A stretch of 64,000 nucleotides of DNA from Nonomuraea candida (GTDB lineage: Bacteria; Actinomycetota; Actinomycetes; Streptosporangiales; Streptosporangiaceae). Every line of letters begins with the position of its first letter. The first letter of the stretch is position 1. The notes under the pieces were generated by a model. It saw nothing but the letters and a program-made list of their open reading frames with translations, was not told the origin of the DNA and did no database searches. Made by a program: the position numbers and the translations under genes. Where the stretch lies: contig NZ_JOAG01000010.1 in NCBI RefSeq assembly GCF_000725485.1, positions 204,886-268,885 on the forward strand, in the 5' to 3' direction. Shown one piece after another: positions 18,563 to 26,906 of this stretch.

Positions 18563-18993
18563 CCCGGGGAGGTGGGGAAGCGGGTGACGTAGCGGCGTTG
18601 CCAGGGGGTCTCGACGGCCTGTTTCGCGTAGTGCTCGCGCACGTAGGCGACCGCCCGGTCAGGGGGGACGCCGTCGAGCACGGCCAGGCAGGCCAGGGCG
18701 GTGCCGGTGCGGCCGCGCCCGCCGCCGCAGGCGATCTCGACGCGCTCCGACCCGGCCCGCTCCCACGCCTCGCGCAGCGCCTCGGCGGTCGCCACGCGGT
18801 CGGACGGGAGCCAGAAGTCGGGCCAGCGCACCCACCGGTGCTCCCAGTCCACCGGGGGCGGCTGCTTGCCCAGGAGGTAGAGGGCGAAGGTGGGCCGGGG
18901 GCCCGGCGGCAGCGGATGGCGCAGGCCCCGGCCACGGACGAGGCGGCCCGAGGGCAGGCGCAGGATTCCTTCAGCGGTGGGCTCCCAAGTCAT
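18544..18993 (-). CDS. Protein tyrosine phosphatase-like protein
   Basis: 149 residues, cytoplasmic. It has the Cys-based phosphatase loop CGGGRGRTG (CX5R) near residue 90 and an upstream RWPDFWLP segment that matches the WPD loop bearing the general-acid Asp. The order of WPD before the P-loop is that of classical and dual-specificity phosphatases. The segment after the P-loop (ALACLAVLDGVPPDRAVAYVR) matches the usual helix. The substrate is unknown. The last residues (GAGGPP) come from the repeat array shared with the convergent membrane-protein gene. Confidence 0.82.
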   Translation of the reverse strand: MTWEPTAEGILRLPSGRLVRGRGLRHPLPPGPRPTFALYLLGKQPPPVDWEHRWVRWPDFWLPSDRVATAEALREAWERAGSERVEIACGGGRGRTGTALACLAVLDGVPPDRAVAYVREHYAKQAVETPWQRRYVTRFPTSPGAGGPP

Positions 18994-19147
18994 GCGGCGA
19001 GCGTAACCACGACTCCTCCGGCCCCGGCCCGCCTTCCGCTCGCAGCGATCGGCTTCCGCTACCAGCGATCACCACCCCGCATGACCGGGGGCGGATAGGT
19101 GACAGGACGGGAGGAAAGGGGCCGTACTGACGGGGTTGGGGGACGGC

Positions 19148-19948
19148 TCAGGGGGTGGCGGTGGGGAGGTCGTTCAGCCACTGGGTGGTCAGGGTGGTGA
19201 GGACGGCCCCGCCGCGATCGGTCAGGTGGACGTGGTCCACGAGCAGCTCGCGACCGCCGTCCAGGGCGATCTCGTCCCAGGTGCGCCCGAGCAGGTAGTG
19301 CTGGGCGGCGACGGCGAAGGCCAGGGGGAAGCCGAAGTCGTACGCCGGGCGGGTGTCGCCGCCCCGGTGCAGGACGTCCGCCAGACGCTCGTACAGGGGG
19401 AGGTAGTCGGAGCCCGTCTGGGCGGCGATCTTCTGGATGGCGGCGTTGTAGCCGGTGAGCGTCCGGTTGACGGGGGCGTTCAGGTCCTCGCCGAGCGGGG
19501 GCAGGGACATGAGCGCGACGCGGGCGCCGGTGCCCTTCTTGACCCGGTCGACGATGGCCCGGAGGTTGGCGTCGTACCGGTCCAGGGGGACCCCGTCGCG
19601 TACGTCGTTGGTGCCGATCAGGAGCGTGACCACGGCCGGGCGGCACGCCACGATGTCGGTGCCGACGCGTTCGAGGAGGCCGGCGGTGGTGTCGCCGTTG
19701 CTGCCGGCGTTGACGAACTCGTACGCGGGAAAGCCGGCCCGCAGCGCGGCCACCCAGTTCGCCCCGAGTGAGCCCTGCGTCATGCTGGCCCCCGCCGCGA
19801 CCACGCGCGGTCGCGTGGCCGGCTGCCCGCAGGCGTCGGCGGGCGGGTTGTCGGCTGGTCGCAGGAAGGTCAGGTACATGACGGCCCCGGCGGCGCAGAG
19901 CGCGGCGGCGAGCAGCAGGCAGAGGGTGATGGCGATCGGTCGCTTCAC
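19148..19948 (-). CDS. SGNH/GDSL hydrolase, membrane-anchored or secreted
   Basis: 266 residues from a GTG located two bases after the stop of the upstream gene. An N-terminal hydrophobic helix (about 5-29) acts as signal or anchor. Catalytic Ser lies in AAGASMTQGS, the Asn block is LIGTNDVRDG, and the Asp-His pair is in DHVHLTDRG. This family comprises extracytoplasmic esterases, lipases and carbohydrate deacetylases. Close coupling to the NAD(P)H-binding gene suggests one transcription unit, probably under the divergent TetR regulator. Confidence 0.88.
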   Translation of the reverse strand: MKRPIAITLCLLLAAALCAAGAVMYLTFLRPADNPPADACGQPATRPRVVAAGASMTQGSLGANWVAALRAGFPAYEFVNAGSNGDTTAGLLERVGTDIVACRPAVVTLLIGTNDVRDGVPLDRYDANLRAIVDRVKKGTGARVALMSLPPLGEDLNAPVNRTLTGYNAAIQKIAAQTGSDYLPLYERLADVLHRGGDTRPAYDFGFPLAFAVAAQHYLLGRTWDEIALDGGRELLVDHVHLTDRGGAVLTTLTTQWLNDLPTATP

Positions 19949-19950
19949 GG

Positions 19951-20583
19951 TCAGTACCCCACCGAGACGCTGTGGCCGATGGTCGCCCAGTCGCCGGTCA
20001 CGGCGAGGACGGCGTGGGCCAGGTCGGCGCGGGCGATGGTGATGCCGCCCCGGACGTTCCGGTCGACGGCCGTCCGGTACGGACGCCGCCGGCCGTCGGT
20101 GAGGCGCGGCGGCCGCATGATCGTCCAGTCGAGCCCGCTGGCGCGCACGGCCTCGTCGGCGCGGGCGAAGTCGGCGAACCCCTCCCGCAGGAGCCGGCGC
20201 AGCAGCGGCTTGACCACGAGGCGGCTCAGCAGGTCGTCGCCCTCGTCCACGACGTGCCCGCTCGCGGTGACGACGACCAGTCGATAGGCGCCGGTGGCCC
20301 GCATCGCGGCGATGATCGACCGGGTGCCTTCGGCGCACACCTGCCCGCCGCCCCGCCCGCGCGGCCCCAGCGCCGAGATGACGGCGTCGCTGCCCTTCAC
20401 GCTCGGCTCGATGGCCTCGGACCGCATGACGTCGGCGATGACCGGGGTGAGGTGGGGATGACCGGGGCAGGGCAGCGCACCGGGGTCACGGACCACGGCG
20501 GTGACGTGGTGCCCGGCGGTGAGCGCCTGCTCCACGACGTGCCGCCCGGTGCCGCCGGTCGCCCCGAAAACAGTGATCTTCAT
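19951..20583 (-). CDS. NAD(P)-binding oxidoreductase/epimerase-like (atypical SDR)
   Basis: 210 residues. The N-terminal dinucleotide-binding motif is FGATGGTGRHVV. A Rossmann-type core follows with LPCPGHPHLTPVIADV and DAVISALGPRG, resembling NmrA/HSCARG-like and flavin-reductase-like (BVR-B) proteins that bind NAD(P)H without a strict SDR tetrad. A catalytic YxxxK is not evident. It is divergent from the tetR gene across a 15-bp-arm palindrome, so it is the most likely TetR target. Confidence 0.85.
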   Translation of the reverse strand: MKITVFGATGGTGRHVVEQALTAGHHVTAVVRDPGALPCPGHPHLTPVIADVMRSEAIEPSVKGSDAVISALGPRGRGGGQVCAEGTRSIIAAMRATGAYRLVVVTASGHVVDEGDDLLSRLVVKPLLRRLLREGFADFARADEAVRASGLDWTIMRPPRLTDGRRRPYRTAVDRNVRGGITIARADLAHAVLAVTGDWATIGHSVSVGY

Positions 20584-20600
20584 TTAGGCTCCGGACAGGA

Positions 20601-20651
20601 GGTTAGTAAACGCTCGTTAACGAGGCCGAGGCTAGTGAGCGTTTACTAACC
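20601..20651. promoter_or_regulatory. Palindromic TetR operator covering the divergent promoter
   Basis: Perfect 15-bp inverted arms, GGTTAGTAAACGCTC at 20601-20615 and GAGCGTTTACTAACC at 20637-20651, flank a 21-bp spacer. A second palindrome, CTCGTTAACGAG at 20613-20624, overlaps the left arm. The right arm ends on the base before the tetR ATG, so a bound repressor would block both the regulator and the divergent oxidoreductase. Confidence 0.85.
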
Positions 20652-21299
20652 ATGTCAAGCGGAAGCGGAAGGACGGCAACATTGGGCACCAGAGACGTGA
20701 TCCTCGACGCGGCGGCGCGGGTCCTGGCCGAGCAGGGCCTGGCCAACGCGACCACGCGGCAGATCGCGAAGGCGGCCGGGTTCACCGAGGCGGCCCTCTA
20801 CAAGCACTTCACCAACAAGGCCGACCTGCTCGTCGCGGTCCTGCGGGAGCGCTCACCGGGCTTCGCGCAGCTCGCCCGGGCGCTGCGCGGGGAGCGCGGG
20901 CTGGTGGCGGACCTGACGGCGACGGCGCTGGCGGCCATCGACTTCTACCGCGCCGGGTTCCCGATGCTCGCCTCGATGTTCGCCGACCCGGGCACCCTGG
21001 CCGCGCACAAGGAGGAGCTGCGGCAGCAGGGGGCCGGGCCGCACAAGGCCAACGAGGCGGTCGCCGCCTATCTGCGCGGCCAGCAGGAGGCCGGTCGGCT
21101 GCGGCAGGACGCCGACGTGCGCGCGGCGGCGGGCCTGCTGCTCGGCGCCTGCTTCCAGTACGCCTTCCTGGGCCACATGACGACCCCGGAACGGGAGGCC
21201 GGCGACCAGGCGCCGCGGGCGGGTGACGAGGAGGCGGCGGCCGGCTTCGTCCGCACGCTGCTCGAATCCCTCACCCCGCCGCCCTCCCCCAGGCCGTGA
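20652..21299 (+). CDS. TetR-family transcriptional regulator
   Basis: 215 residues. The N-terminal helix-turn-helix (about 14-60) has ATTRQIAKAAGFTEAALYKHFTN-type residues. A ligand/dimer domain of AcrR_C type follows, ending in a Pro-rich tail. It starts one base after a perfect palindrome arm, strong evidence of autoregulation. Likely targets are itself and the divergent NAD(P)H-binding/SGNH-hydrolase pair. The inducer is unknown. Confidence 0.92.
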   Translation: MSSGSGRTATLGTRDVILDAAARVLAEQGLANATTRQIAKAAGFTEAALYKHFTNKADLLVAVLRERSPGFAQLARALRGERGLVADLTATALAAIDFYRAGFPMLASMFADPGTLAAHKEELRQQGAGPHKANEAVAAYLRGQQEAGRLRQDADVRAAAGLLLGACFQYAFLGHMTTPEREAGDQAPRAGDEEAAAGFVRTLLESLTPPPSPRP

Positions 21300-21368
21300 C
21301 CGCGTCGCCGGGACACCGCCGCACGCGCTCCTCATGCCTCTCATCGGGGCCGGGTGGCGGGGTTCGGG

Positions 21369-22367
21369 TCAGAAGAAGGTCACGGTGCGGTCGCTCAGGC
21401 GGTGCCGGTTGACCCACCAGAGCGCCGCCTGGGCGGCCAGCAGGAACGGCAGGATCGGCAGCGCCACCATCGTGAGCTGGTCGATCGTGGTCGTCCCGGC
21501 CACCCCGGCCAGCAGCCGCTCCGCCATCAGCGCACCCGCCGCGAGGGGCAGGCAACCGGTGGCGACCGCCGTGCTCGCGAAGGCCACGCCGTCACGGCCC
21601 TTCCTGACGGCCGCCCAGGCCACGGCGACGGCGACCGGGACGAGCAGCCCGAGCCCCACGGCGAGCGGCGTGACGCCCACGGCCGGCGGCGCGCTTGCGG
21701 TGGCCGGGGATGCGATTCCCGCGGGCTGTGGCGTGCCGGCGGCGGCCAGGGGGGCCGTGGCGGCGAGGGCCGCGGCGAGGACGAGCGCGAGGGGCGCCAG
21801 CCGCCGGGCGGTGCGCGTGGCGCGCTCGCGCAGGTCTCCGGTGGCGCGCAGGCCGACGAACGCCGTGCCGTGCAGGCCGAACAGCGCCGTCGTGGCCAGC
21901 GCGCTGACCAGCGCGTACGGATGCAGCAGCCAGAGCAGCCCCTCTCCCGGCTCCCGGACGGCGTTGCCCAGGAAGAGCCCGGCGAAGGCGGCGAACGCGG
22001 CACTGGCCACCGCCTGGGTCGTCTCCCATCGGCGCCGCCATGCCGTCCCCGGCCGCCGGGCGCGGAACCACATGCCCATGTCGCGCACGAGCCAGGCGGC
22101 GACCATCAGGACGATCACCGGGTACAGGGCGGTGAACAGCACGGCCTCGGCGTCGGGGAAGGTCACCGCGAGCACGCCCGCGAAGGCGATCAGCCACACC
22201 TCGTTGGCCAGGAAGAACGGCCCGACGGCCGCGACCACCCGGCGGCGGCCCCCGGCGTCGCCCTTGAGCGCGGCCAGGAACATGCCCGCGCCGAGGCTGA
22301 ACCCGTCGAGCGCGTACCAGCCGGCCAGCAGCAGGCCGACCACGAGCAGCCAGACGACCTCCATCAC
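21369..22367 (-). CDS. cydB: Cytochrome d ubiquinol oxidase subunit II
   Basis: 332 residues with about eight or nine transmembrane helices. It opens with the family's VWLLVVGLLLAGWYALDGFSLG segment, where W..LDGFdlG is conserved in CydB. It pairs with CydA to form the high-affinity bd-type oxidase that reduces oxygen at low pO2 without pumping protons. Its ATG overlaps the cydA stop (ATGA), so the two subunits are translationally coupled. An Ala/Pro-rich loop in the middle (around ATAPLAAAGTPQPAG) is longer than usual. Confidence 0.92.
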   Translation of the reverse strand: MMEVVWLLVVGLLLAGWYALDGFSLGAGMFLAALKGDAGGRRRVVAAVGPFFLANEVWLIAFAGVLAVTFPDAEAVLFTALYPVIVLMVAAWLVRDMGMWFRARRPGTAWRRRWETTQAVASAAFAAFAGLFLGNAVREPGEGLLWLLHPYALVSALATTALFGLHGTAFVGLRATGDLRERATRTARRLAPLALVLAAALAATAPLAAAGTPQPAGIASPATASAPPAVGVTPLAVGLGLLVPVAVAVAWAAVRKGRDGVAFASTAVATGCLPLAAGALMAERLLAGVAGTTTIDQLTMVALPILPFLLAAQAALWWVNRHRLSDRTVTFF

Positions 22368-23761
22368 AGCTCCCTGAACGGTTCGGGTTCGGCGGCGTTC
22401 CCTCCATCGGCCCGGCGCGGGGCCCGGCCGGCGGCGCTCTCCTGGCAGGCCCCGGAACGGGCCCCGCCGGCGGCGCTCTCCTCGCCGGTCCGGTCATCGG
22501 CGCCCTCTCCGCCGGTGGCGGCCCCGTGCGGGGTCTTGTCGTCGGGGTCGCCGAGGACCTGGCCGAGCACCAGCGTGCCGGGGCCGGCGCGGGCGATCCT
22601 GGCGATCAGCGTGTACCCGATGACCACCAGGGCGACGTACAGGGAGGTGAAGATCACCAGGGAGGCGAGCACGCCGGTGGCGCTCACGTCCGAGACTGCC
22701 TCTCGCGTGGGCAGGACGTCGTAGATCACCCAGGGCTGCCGGCCCATCTCCCGGACGGTCCAGCCGAGGATGACGGTCAGGAAGGGCAGCGGGATCGTCC
22801 AGACCCCGACCCCGAGCAGGAGGCGGCGCCGCTCGATCCGGCCCCGCCCGAGCAGCGAGATCGGGACGAGCGCGCCCAGCACGTAGAGGTAGGCGACCGA
22901 CAACATCAGGGTGAGGGCGATGGGGACCCACGCGGGCGCCAGGTAGTCGCCCGGCCCGTGCTCGGCGACCATGCGCGCGGCGGCCTCCTGGGCCTGAGCG
23001 CCGCCGGCCAGCTTGGTGGGCTGGTTGCGCACCACCCACAACACCGAGGCGTCACCGAACCCGATGGTGAAGAAGGTCGCGACGTAGCCGACGGTGAGGC
23101 CGAGCCGCAGGGACAGGCGGAAGAAGGCCACCTCGGCGGTGCCGCGCCGGAAGTGCCAGGCGCTCACCCCGGCCATGAAGAAGCCGCCGACCATCAGCGC
23201 GGCGGGCAGGATGTGCCCCACGGCGAGGAGCGCGGCGGGGTTGGTGAACACCGCGCCGATGTCCACGACGCGCAGGGCGTCACCGGCCCGCTCGTAGCCC
23301 ACCGGGTGCTGCAGGAATCCGTTCGCGACCACGATGAGGTACGCGGAGCCGATCGCGGCCAGCGCCACGACATAGAAGGTGAGCAGGTGGACGACCTTCG
23401 GCAGCCGACCCCAGCCGAAGATCCACAGACCGAGGAACGTGGACTCGACGAAGAACGCGTACAGGGTCTCCATCGCCATCGGGGCGCCGAAGAGCTCGCC
23501 GGCGAAGTGCGTCAGCCCGCTCCAGTTGAGGCCGAACTGGAACTCCAGCAGCAGGCCGGAGATGATGCCCAGGCCGTAGTTGACGATGTAGATCTGTCCC
23601 CAGAACTTCGTCAGCCGCTCGTGCAGGGGGTTGCCGCGGACCACCCACAGGGTCTGCAGGAACAGGATCAGCGGCGCGAGGCCGAGCGTCAGGGCGACGA
23701 AGAGGAAGTGCAGGCTCGTCGTGATCCCGAACTCCAGCCGCGCCAGGCCCAGCGCGTCCAC
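22364..23761 (-). CDS. cydA: Cytochrome d ubiquinol oxidase subunit I
   Basis: 465 residues from a GTG start. The N-terminal ARLEFGITTSLHFLFV carries the His haem ligand typical of CydA; later come the GRQPW quinol-loop region and many transmembrane helices. It holds haems b558, b595 and d. The last 55 residues are an unusual hydrophilic extension (repeated EESAAGG / QESAAGRAP units) absent from typical family members and probably produced by tandem expansion. The gene starts three bases after the small membrane-protein gene and overlaps cydB. Confidence 0.93.
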   Translation of the reverse strand: MDALGLARLEFGITTSLHFLFVALTLGLAPLILFLQTLWVVRGNPLHERLTKFWGQIYIVNYGLGIISGLLLEFQFGLNWSGLTHFAGELFGAPMAMETLYAFFVESTFLGLWIFGWGRLPKVVHLLTFYVVALAAIGSAYLIVVANGFLQHPVGYERAGDALRVVDIGAVFTNPAALLAVGHILPAALMVGGFFMAGVSAWHFRRGTAEVAFFRLSLRLGLTVGYVATFFTIGFGDASVLWVVRNQPTKLAGGAQAQEAAARMVAEHGPGDYLAPAWVPIALTLMLSVAYLYVLGALVPISLLGRGRIERRRLLLGVGVWTIPLPFLTVILGWTVREMGRQPWVIYDVLPTREAVSDVSATGVLASLVIFTSLYVALVVIGYTLIARIARAGPGTLVLGQVLGDPDDKTPHGAATGGEGADDRTGEESAAGGARSGACQESAAGRAPRRADGGNAAEPEPFREL

Positions 23762-23764
23762 GGC

Positions 23765-23974
23765 CTACTTCCCGGTGCGCCGGAACAGCCCGAACTCGAC
23801 CAGGAGACCCAGCGCGGCGCCTGCGCCGAAGGCGAGGAGCTCGTCCGGCCCGAGCCCGCTGTCGCGGTCGGTCAGGAGGGTCACGAGCACGTTGCCGACG
23901 ACGATGCCCGCGACGACGAGGACGATGAGCCGCACCGTTCGTGCGGGGGATCCCTGGGTACGGTTCTCGGCCAT
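23765..23974 (-). CDS. Small two-helix membrane protein leading the cyd operon
   Basis: 69 residues from the ATG MAENRTQGS, which has GGAAGG nine bases upstream; in-frame ATGs at 23983 and 23992 are less well placed. Two hydrophobic helices (VRLIVLVVAGIVVGNVLVTLL and LLAFGAGAALGLLVEFGLF regions) flank a charged loop. It lies three bases before cydA, so co-translation is likely. Small subunits (CydX, CydS) stabilise bd oxidases elsewhere, but those have a single helix, so any such role is inference. Confidence 0.72.
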   Translation of the reverse strand: MAENRTQGSPARTVRLIVLVVAGIVVGNVLVTLLTDRDSGLGPDELLAFGAGAALGLLVEFGLFRRTGK

Positions 23975-23993
23975 CAGGTCCATCCTTCCCATG

Positions 23994-24024
23994 CGTAGAC
24001 AGTCAACATGTAGACAGCCTACAC
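23994..24024 (-). promoter_or_regulatory. Repeated GTAGACAG element with dyad, upstream of the cyd operon
   Basis: Two direct GTAGACAG copies (23995 and 24010) stand 15 bp apart, and the second forms the dyad TGTAG-N5-CTACA (24009-24023). The element abuts the first ATGs of the operon. It looks like a repressor site; TGTA/TACA half-sites resemble BlaI/MecI-type boxes, but no such regulator is in the window. Confidence 0.5.
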
Positions 24025-24052
24025 AAAGGCGGACTTCACCGGTCCCGGACGA

Positions 24053-24505
24053 TCAGTCCTTGATGCGCTTCATGGTCAGATGGGAGTCGACGCGGGAGAC
24101 GGCGGGCAGCGGCAGGATCTTCCGGCTGAGAAACTCCTCGTAGGCGATCTGGTCGGCGACCGCCACCCGCATGTAGTAGTCGGGCCGCCCGAACATGCGC
24201 CGGAACTCCAGCACCTCCTCCAGCGCCGCGACCCGCGACTCGAAGTCCTCCACGGTCTGCAGGTCGTTGACCGCGATCTCCACCGACACGACCACTTCGA
24301 GGGAGCGGCCGAGGGCCTCGGGCGAGATCTGCGCGCGGTAGCCCGCGATCACCCCCGCCTCCTCCAGCCGCTTGACCCGTCGCAGGCAGGGCGGCGGCGT
24401 CAGCCCCACCCGCCGGGCCAGCTCGACGTTCGACATCCGGCCGTCCTGCGACAGTTGGAACAATATTTCGCGATCAACGTGATCAAGGCTAATGACATTA
24501 CGCAT
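24053..24505 (-). CDS. Lrp/AsnC-family transcriptional regulator
   Basis: 150 residues. An N-terminal helix-turn-helix (NVELARRVGLTPPPCLRRVKRLE) is followed by a RAM ligand-binding domain. The family responds to amino acids, often leucine or branched-chain residues. It is divergent from azlCD, which encodes a branched-chain amino-acid exporter, so local control of azlCD is the obvious reading. The 63-bp gap between them is AT-rich and holds related GCGAAAT / GCGTTTCAT motifs. Confidence 0.92.
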   Translation of the reverse strand: MRNVISLDHVDREILFQLSQDGRMSNVELARRVGLTPPPCLRRVKRLEEAGVIAGYRAQISPEALGRSLEVVVSVEIAVNDLQTVEDFESRVAALEEVLEFRRMFGRPDYYMRVAVADQIAYEEFLSRKILPLPAVSRVDSHLTMKRIKD

Positions 24506-24536
24506 ATGTCCGAATCCTTCTAACAGGTGAAACCAT

Positions 24537-24570
24537 ATTATGCGAAATAAGCACTAAAATTGCGTTTCAT
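24537..24570. promoter_or_regulatory. AT-rich Lrp-type control region between lrp and azlC
   Basis: This is the most AT-rich stretch nearby. It holds TTATGCGAAATAA and, about 13 bp on, ATTGCGTTTCAT, which runs into the azlC ATG. The two motifs form an imperfect dyad, as expected for an Lrp/AsnC binding region. No footprint evidence is possible from sequence alone. Confidence 0.4.
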
Positions 24571-25402
24571 GAGTGGAACACGGGCGAGGAGTGGAGGGCG
24601 GGACTTCACGGCGGCGGTGGCGGACACCGCGTCGGTGGGGTTGAGCCTGTTCCCCCTCGGGATCAGCTTCGGCGTCCTGGTGGTGCACGCCGGGCTGAGC
24701 TGGTGGTGGGCGACGGTGTTCACCGCCGTGATCTACGCGGGCTCGCTGGAGTTCCTGCTGCTCGGGCTGGTCGCGTCCGTGACGCCGCTGGGGCAGATCG
24801 CGGTGACGGCGCTGCTGGTGAACATGCGGCACATCTTCTACGCCCTGTCCTTCCCCCTGCGTCAGGTCCGCCCGCTCGGCCGCGTCTACGCCACCTTCGC
24901 GCTCACCGACGAGGCGTACGCGCTGACCGCCGGCGGCCGGGCGCGGTCGTGGAGCAGCGCCCGCATCCTGTGGATGCAGGTGTTGTGCCAGGGCTACTGG
25001 GTCGGCGGGGCCACGGCCGGCGCGCTGGCCGGCTCGCTGGTCCCGGTCACCCTGCACGGCCTGGACTTCGCCCTGACCGCGCTGTTCGTGGTCCTGACGA
25101 TCGACGCCTGGCGCGCCCAGCGCGACCTGCCCGCGCCGCTGCTGGCGGCGGTCAGCTTCGCCCTCGCCGCCCTCCTGGTCCCGGGGCAGCTGCTGCCGGG
25201 CGCGATGGGCCTGTTCACCGCGGCCCTCCTCATCCGGTACGCCCTGCACCGCCGCGCCACCGCCGGGTCGCAGCAGGACGCTCTCGACGGCCCGCCCCAG
25301 CACCCCGTCCCGGCCCCGGCGTCTCCCTCGACGGCTACGGCAGCGGGTCCGGCTACGGCAGCGGCTTCGGCTTCGGCTTCGGCTTCGGCTTCGGAAAGGT
25401 AG
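24569..25402 (+). CDS. azlC: AzlC-family branched-chain amino acid exporter subunit
   Basis: 277 residues from ATG (MSGTRARSG). The core has the AzlC pattern with SLFPLGISFGVLV, YAGSLEFLLLGL and LLVNMRHIFYALSF, and about seven hydrophobic segments. AzlC and AzlD form an exporter for leucine-type branched-chain amino acids and analogues. The C-terminal 45 residues are disordered and end in an Ala-Ser repeat encoded by a GGCTTC hexanucleotide array. azlD starts six bases downstream. Confidence 0.9.
   Translation: MSGTRARSGGRDFTAAVADTASVGLSLFPLGISFGVLVVHAGLSWWWATVFTAVIYAGSLEFLLLGLVASVTPLGQIAVTALLVNMRHIFYALSFPLRQVRPLGRVYATFALTDEAYALTAGGRARSWSSARILWMQVLCQGYWVGGATAGALAGSLVPVTLHGLDFALTALFVVLTIDAWRAQRDLPAPLLAAVSFALAALLVPGQLLPGAMGLFTAALLIRYALHRRATAGSQQDALDGPPQHPVPAPASPSTATAAGPATAAASASASASASER
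25363..25392 (+). repeat. GGCTTC hexanucleotide microsatellite at the azlC 3' end
   Basis: Five perfect GGCTTC copies, preceded by imperfect GGCTAC and GGCAGC units, encode an Ala-Ser tail. Because the unit is six bases, gain or loss would change tail length but not the reading frame. Confidence 0.9.
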
Positions 25403-25408
25403 GACCGC

Positions 25409-25741
25409 GTGCCCACCCCGCTCTACCTGGCGGCCGCCGTGGCCGTCAGCACCGCCATCACCTGGGGCCTGCGCGCCCTGCCCTTCGCCGTGCTCACCCC
25501 GCTGCGCCGCTCGGCCGTCCTGCGTTACCTCGCCTTCCACATGCCGGTCGGCATCATGCTGATCCTGGCCCTGTACACCCTGCGCGACTTCCGCCCCACC
25601 GCCTGGCCGGCCGCCCTGCCCACGGTCGTGGCCCTGGCGGCGGCGGTCGGGCTGCACCTGAAGACGCGCAACGCGGTGATCAGCGTGCTGGGCGCGACCG
25701 CCGTGCACGTGCTGCTGTCGACCTTCTGGGCGGCCGGCTGA
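25409..25741 (+). CDS. azlD: AzlD-family branched-chain amino acid transport subunit
   Basis: 110 residues from GTG, six bases after azlC. Four hydrophobic helices and the family's TWGLRALPFAVLTPL and LHLKTRNAVISVLG segments are visible. It is the small partner of AzlC. Its stop is four bases before the first possible start of the E1/ThiF gene, so the transporter and the peptide-modification cassette probably share a transcript. Confidence 0.88.
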   Translation: MPTPLYLAAAVAVSTAITWGLRALPFAVLTPLRRSAVLRYLAFHMPVGIMLILALYTLRDFRPTAWPAALPTVVALAAAVGLHLKTRNAVISVLGATAVHVLLSTFWAAG

Positions 25742-25745
25742 GAGG

Positions 25746-26843
25746 TTGACGCCGGGCCGCGCGGATATCGACGATCTGTGGATGCGCCTTCCCCGCGTGA
25801 AGCCCGAGCACGCCCCGTACCGGCTGGGTGACGGCACGATCCGGCTCGGTGGCGCCCTGTACCCCATCGCCTCGGAGATCACCGACGACGACGGCTGGGC
25901 GTGGACGGCGCTGACGCTCATGGACGGCACGCGTACCCAGGAGGAGATCGCCGCCCGGCTCCGGGCGGCCTTCCCGGACCTGAGCCAGGAGGAGGCCGAG
26001 GACGTCGTCGCCACCCTCGTGGCCTCCGGCCACGTCGAGGAGGCCGCGCCCGGTCCCTGCGCGGAGCTGAGCGAGCACGAGAAGGAGCGTTACAGCCGCA
26101 GCAGGGACTACTTCCGCTGGGTGGACCTCAGCCCCCGCGACCACGGGTGGGAGCCGCAGGTGCGGATCAAGGCCGCCCGGGTGCTGGTGCTCGGCCTCGG
26201 CGGTACGGGCAGCCACGCCGCCTGGGCGCTGACCGCGGCGGGTGTGGGCCGGCTGCACCTGGTGGACCCCGACGTCGTGGAGCTGTCGAACCTCAACAGG
26301 CAACTGCTCTACACCGAGGCGGACCTCGGCCGCCCCAAGGCCGACGTGGCGCTCGACCGGCTGCGCCGGGTCAACTCCGGCGTGCGGATCACCGTGGCGA
26401 GGACGGCGGTGGACGGCCCCGGGGAGCTGGCCCGGCTGGTGCGCGGCTTCGACGTGCTGGCGCTCTGCGCGGACCGGCCGCGCGAGCTGGGCGGCATCCA
26501 GAGCTGGGCCAACGAGGTGTGCGGCCGGGCCGGCATGCCGTGGGTGAGCGGCGGCTACAACGGGCCGCTGGTCAGCGTGGGGGTCTTCGGCCCCGGCGGG
26601 CCGTGCTTCGCCTGCGTGCGTGCCGGCATCCCGCCGCGGCCCGGCGCCGACTACGCCTGGCCGGGGGTGACGGGCGCGTCGGCGGGCTTGTCCGGGCAGC
26701 TGGTCGCGCACGACGTCCTGGCGCTGGTGACCGGGCTGCTGCCGACGCCGCCGGGCTACTTCCACGGGGTGACGCTGCTGGACCCGGACGGCCACGTGTA
26801 CGCCCGCCATCCGGCGCGCCCCGACTGTGCCATCTGCTCTTGA
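25746..26843 (+). CDS. E1-like (ThiF/MccB-type) adenylyltransferase with N-terminal peptide-binding domain
   Basis: 365 residues if the TTG at 25746 is used; an ATG at 25782 (MRLPRVKPEH) is an alternative. Residues about 20-110 look like a PqqD-like winged-helix recognition element (LMDGTRTQEEIAARL, EDVVATLVASGHVEE). The E1 domain follows: nucleotide loop VLGLGGTGSHA, VDPDVVELSNLNRQ, a Lys in RPKADVA and Asp in LCADRP. Two CxxC pairs (CFAC and the terminal CAIC) form the usual structural zinc site. Such enzymes adenylate a C-terminal carboxylate or act as leader-binding partners in RiPP pathways. A peptide ending in Asn is encoded 63 bp downstream, as expected of an MccB-like substrate. No YcaO partner is nearby. 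Confidence 0.85.
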   Translation: MTPGRADIDDLWMRLPRVKPEHAPYRLGDGTIRLGGALYPIASEITDDDGWAWTALTLMDGTRTQEEIAARLRAAFPDLSQEEAEDVVATLVASGHVEEAAPGPCAELSEHEKERYSRSRDYFRWVDLSPRDHGWEPQVRIKAARVLVLGLGGTGSHAAWALTAAGVGRLHLVDPDVVELSNLNRQLLYTEADLGRPKADVALDRLRRVNSGVRITVARTAVDGPGELARLVRGFDVLALCADRPRELGGIQSWANEVCGRAGMPWVSGGYNGPLVSVGVFGPGGPCFACVRAGIPPRPGADYAWPGVTGASAGLSGQLVAHDVLALVTGLLPTPPGYFHGVTLLDPDGHVYARHPARPDCAICS

Positions 26844-26906
26844 TCAGCGGGCGACATGATCGTACCGTCGCGGATAGCGTTCCCTCCCCGCTTGGTAAGG
26901 AGTGTC

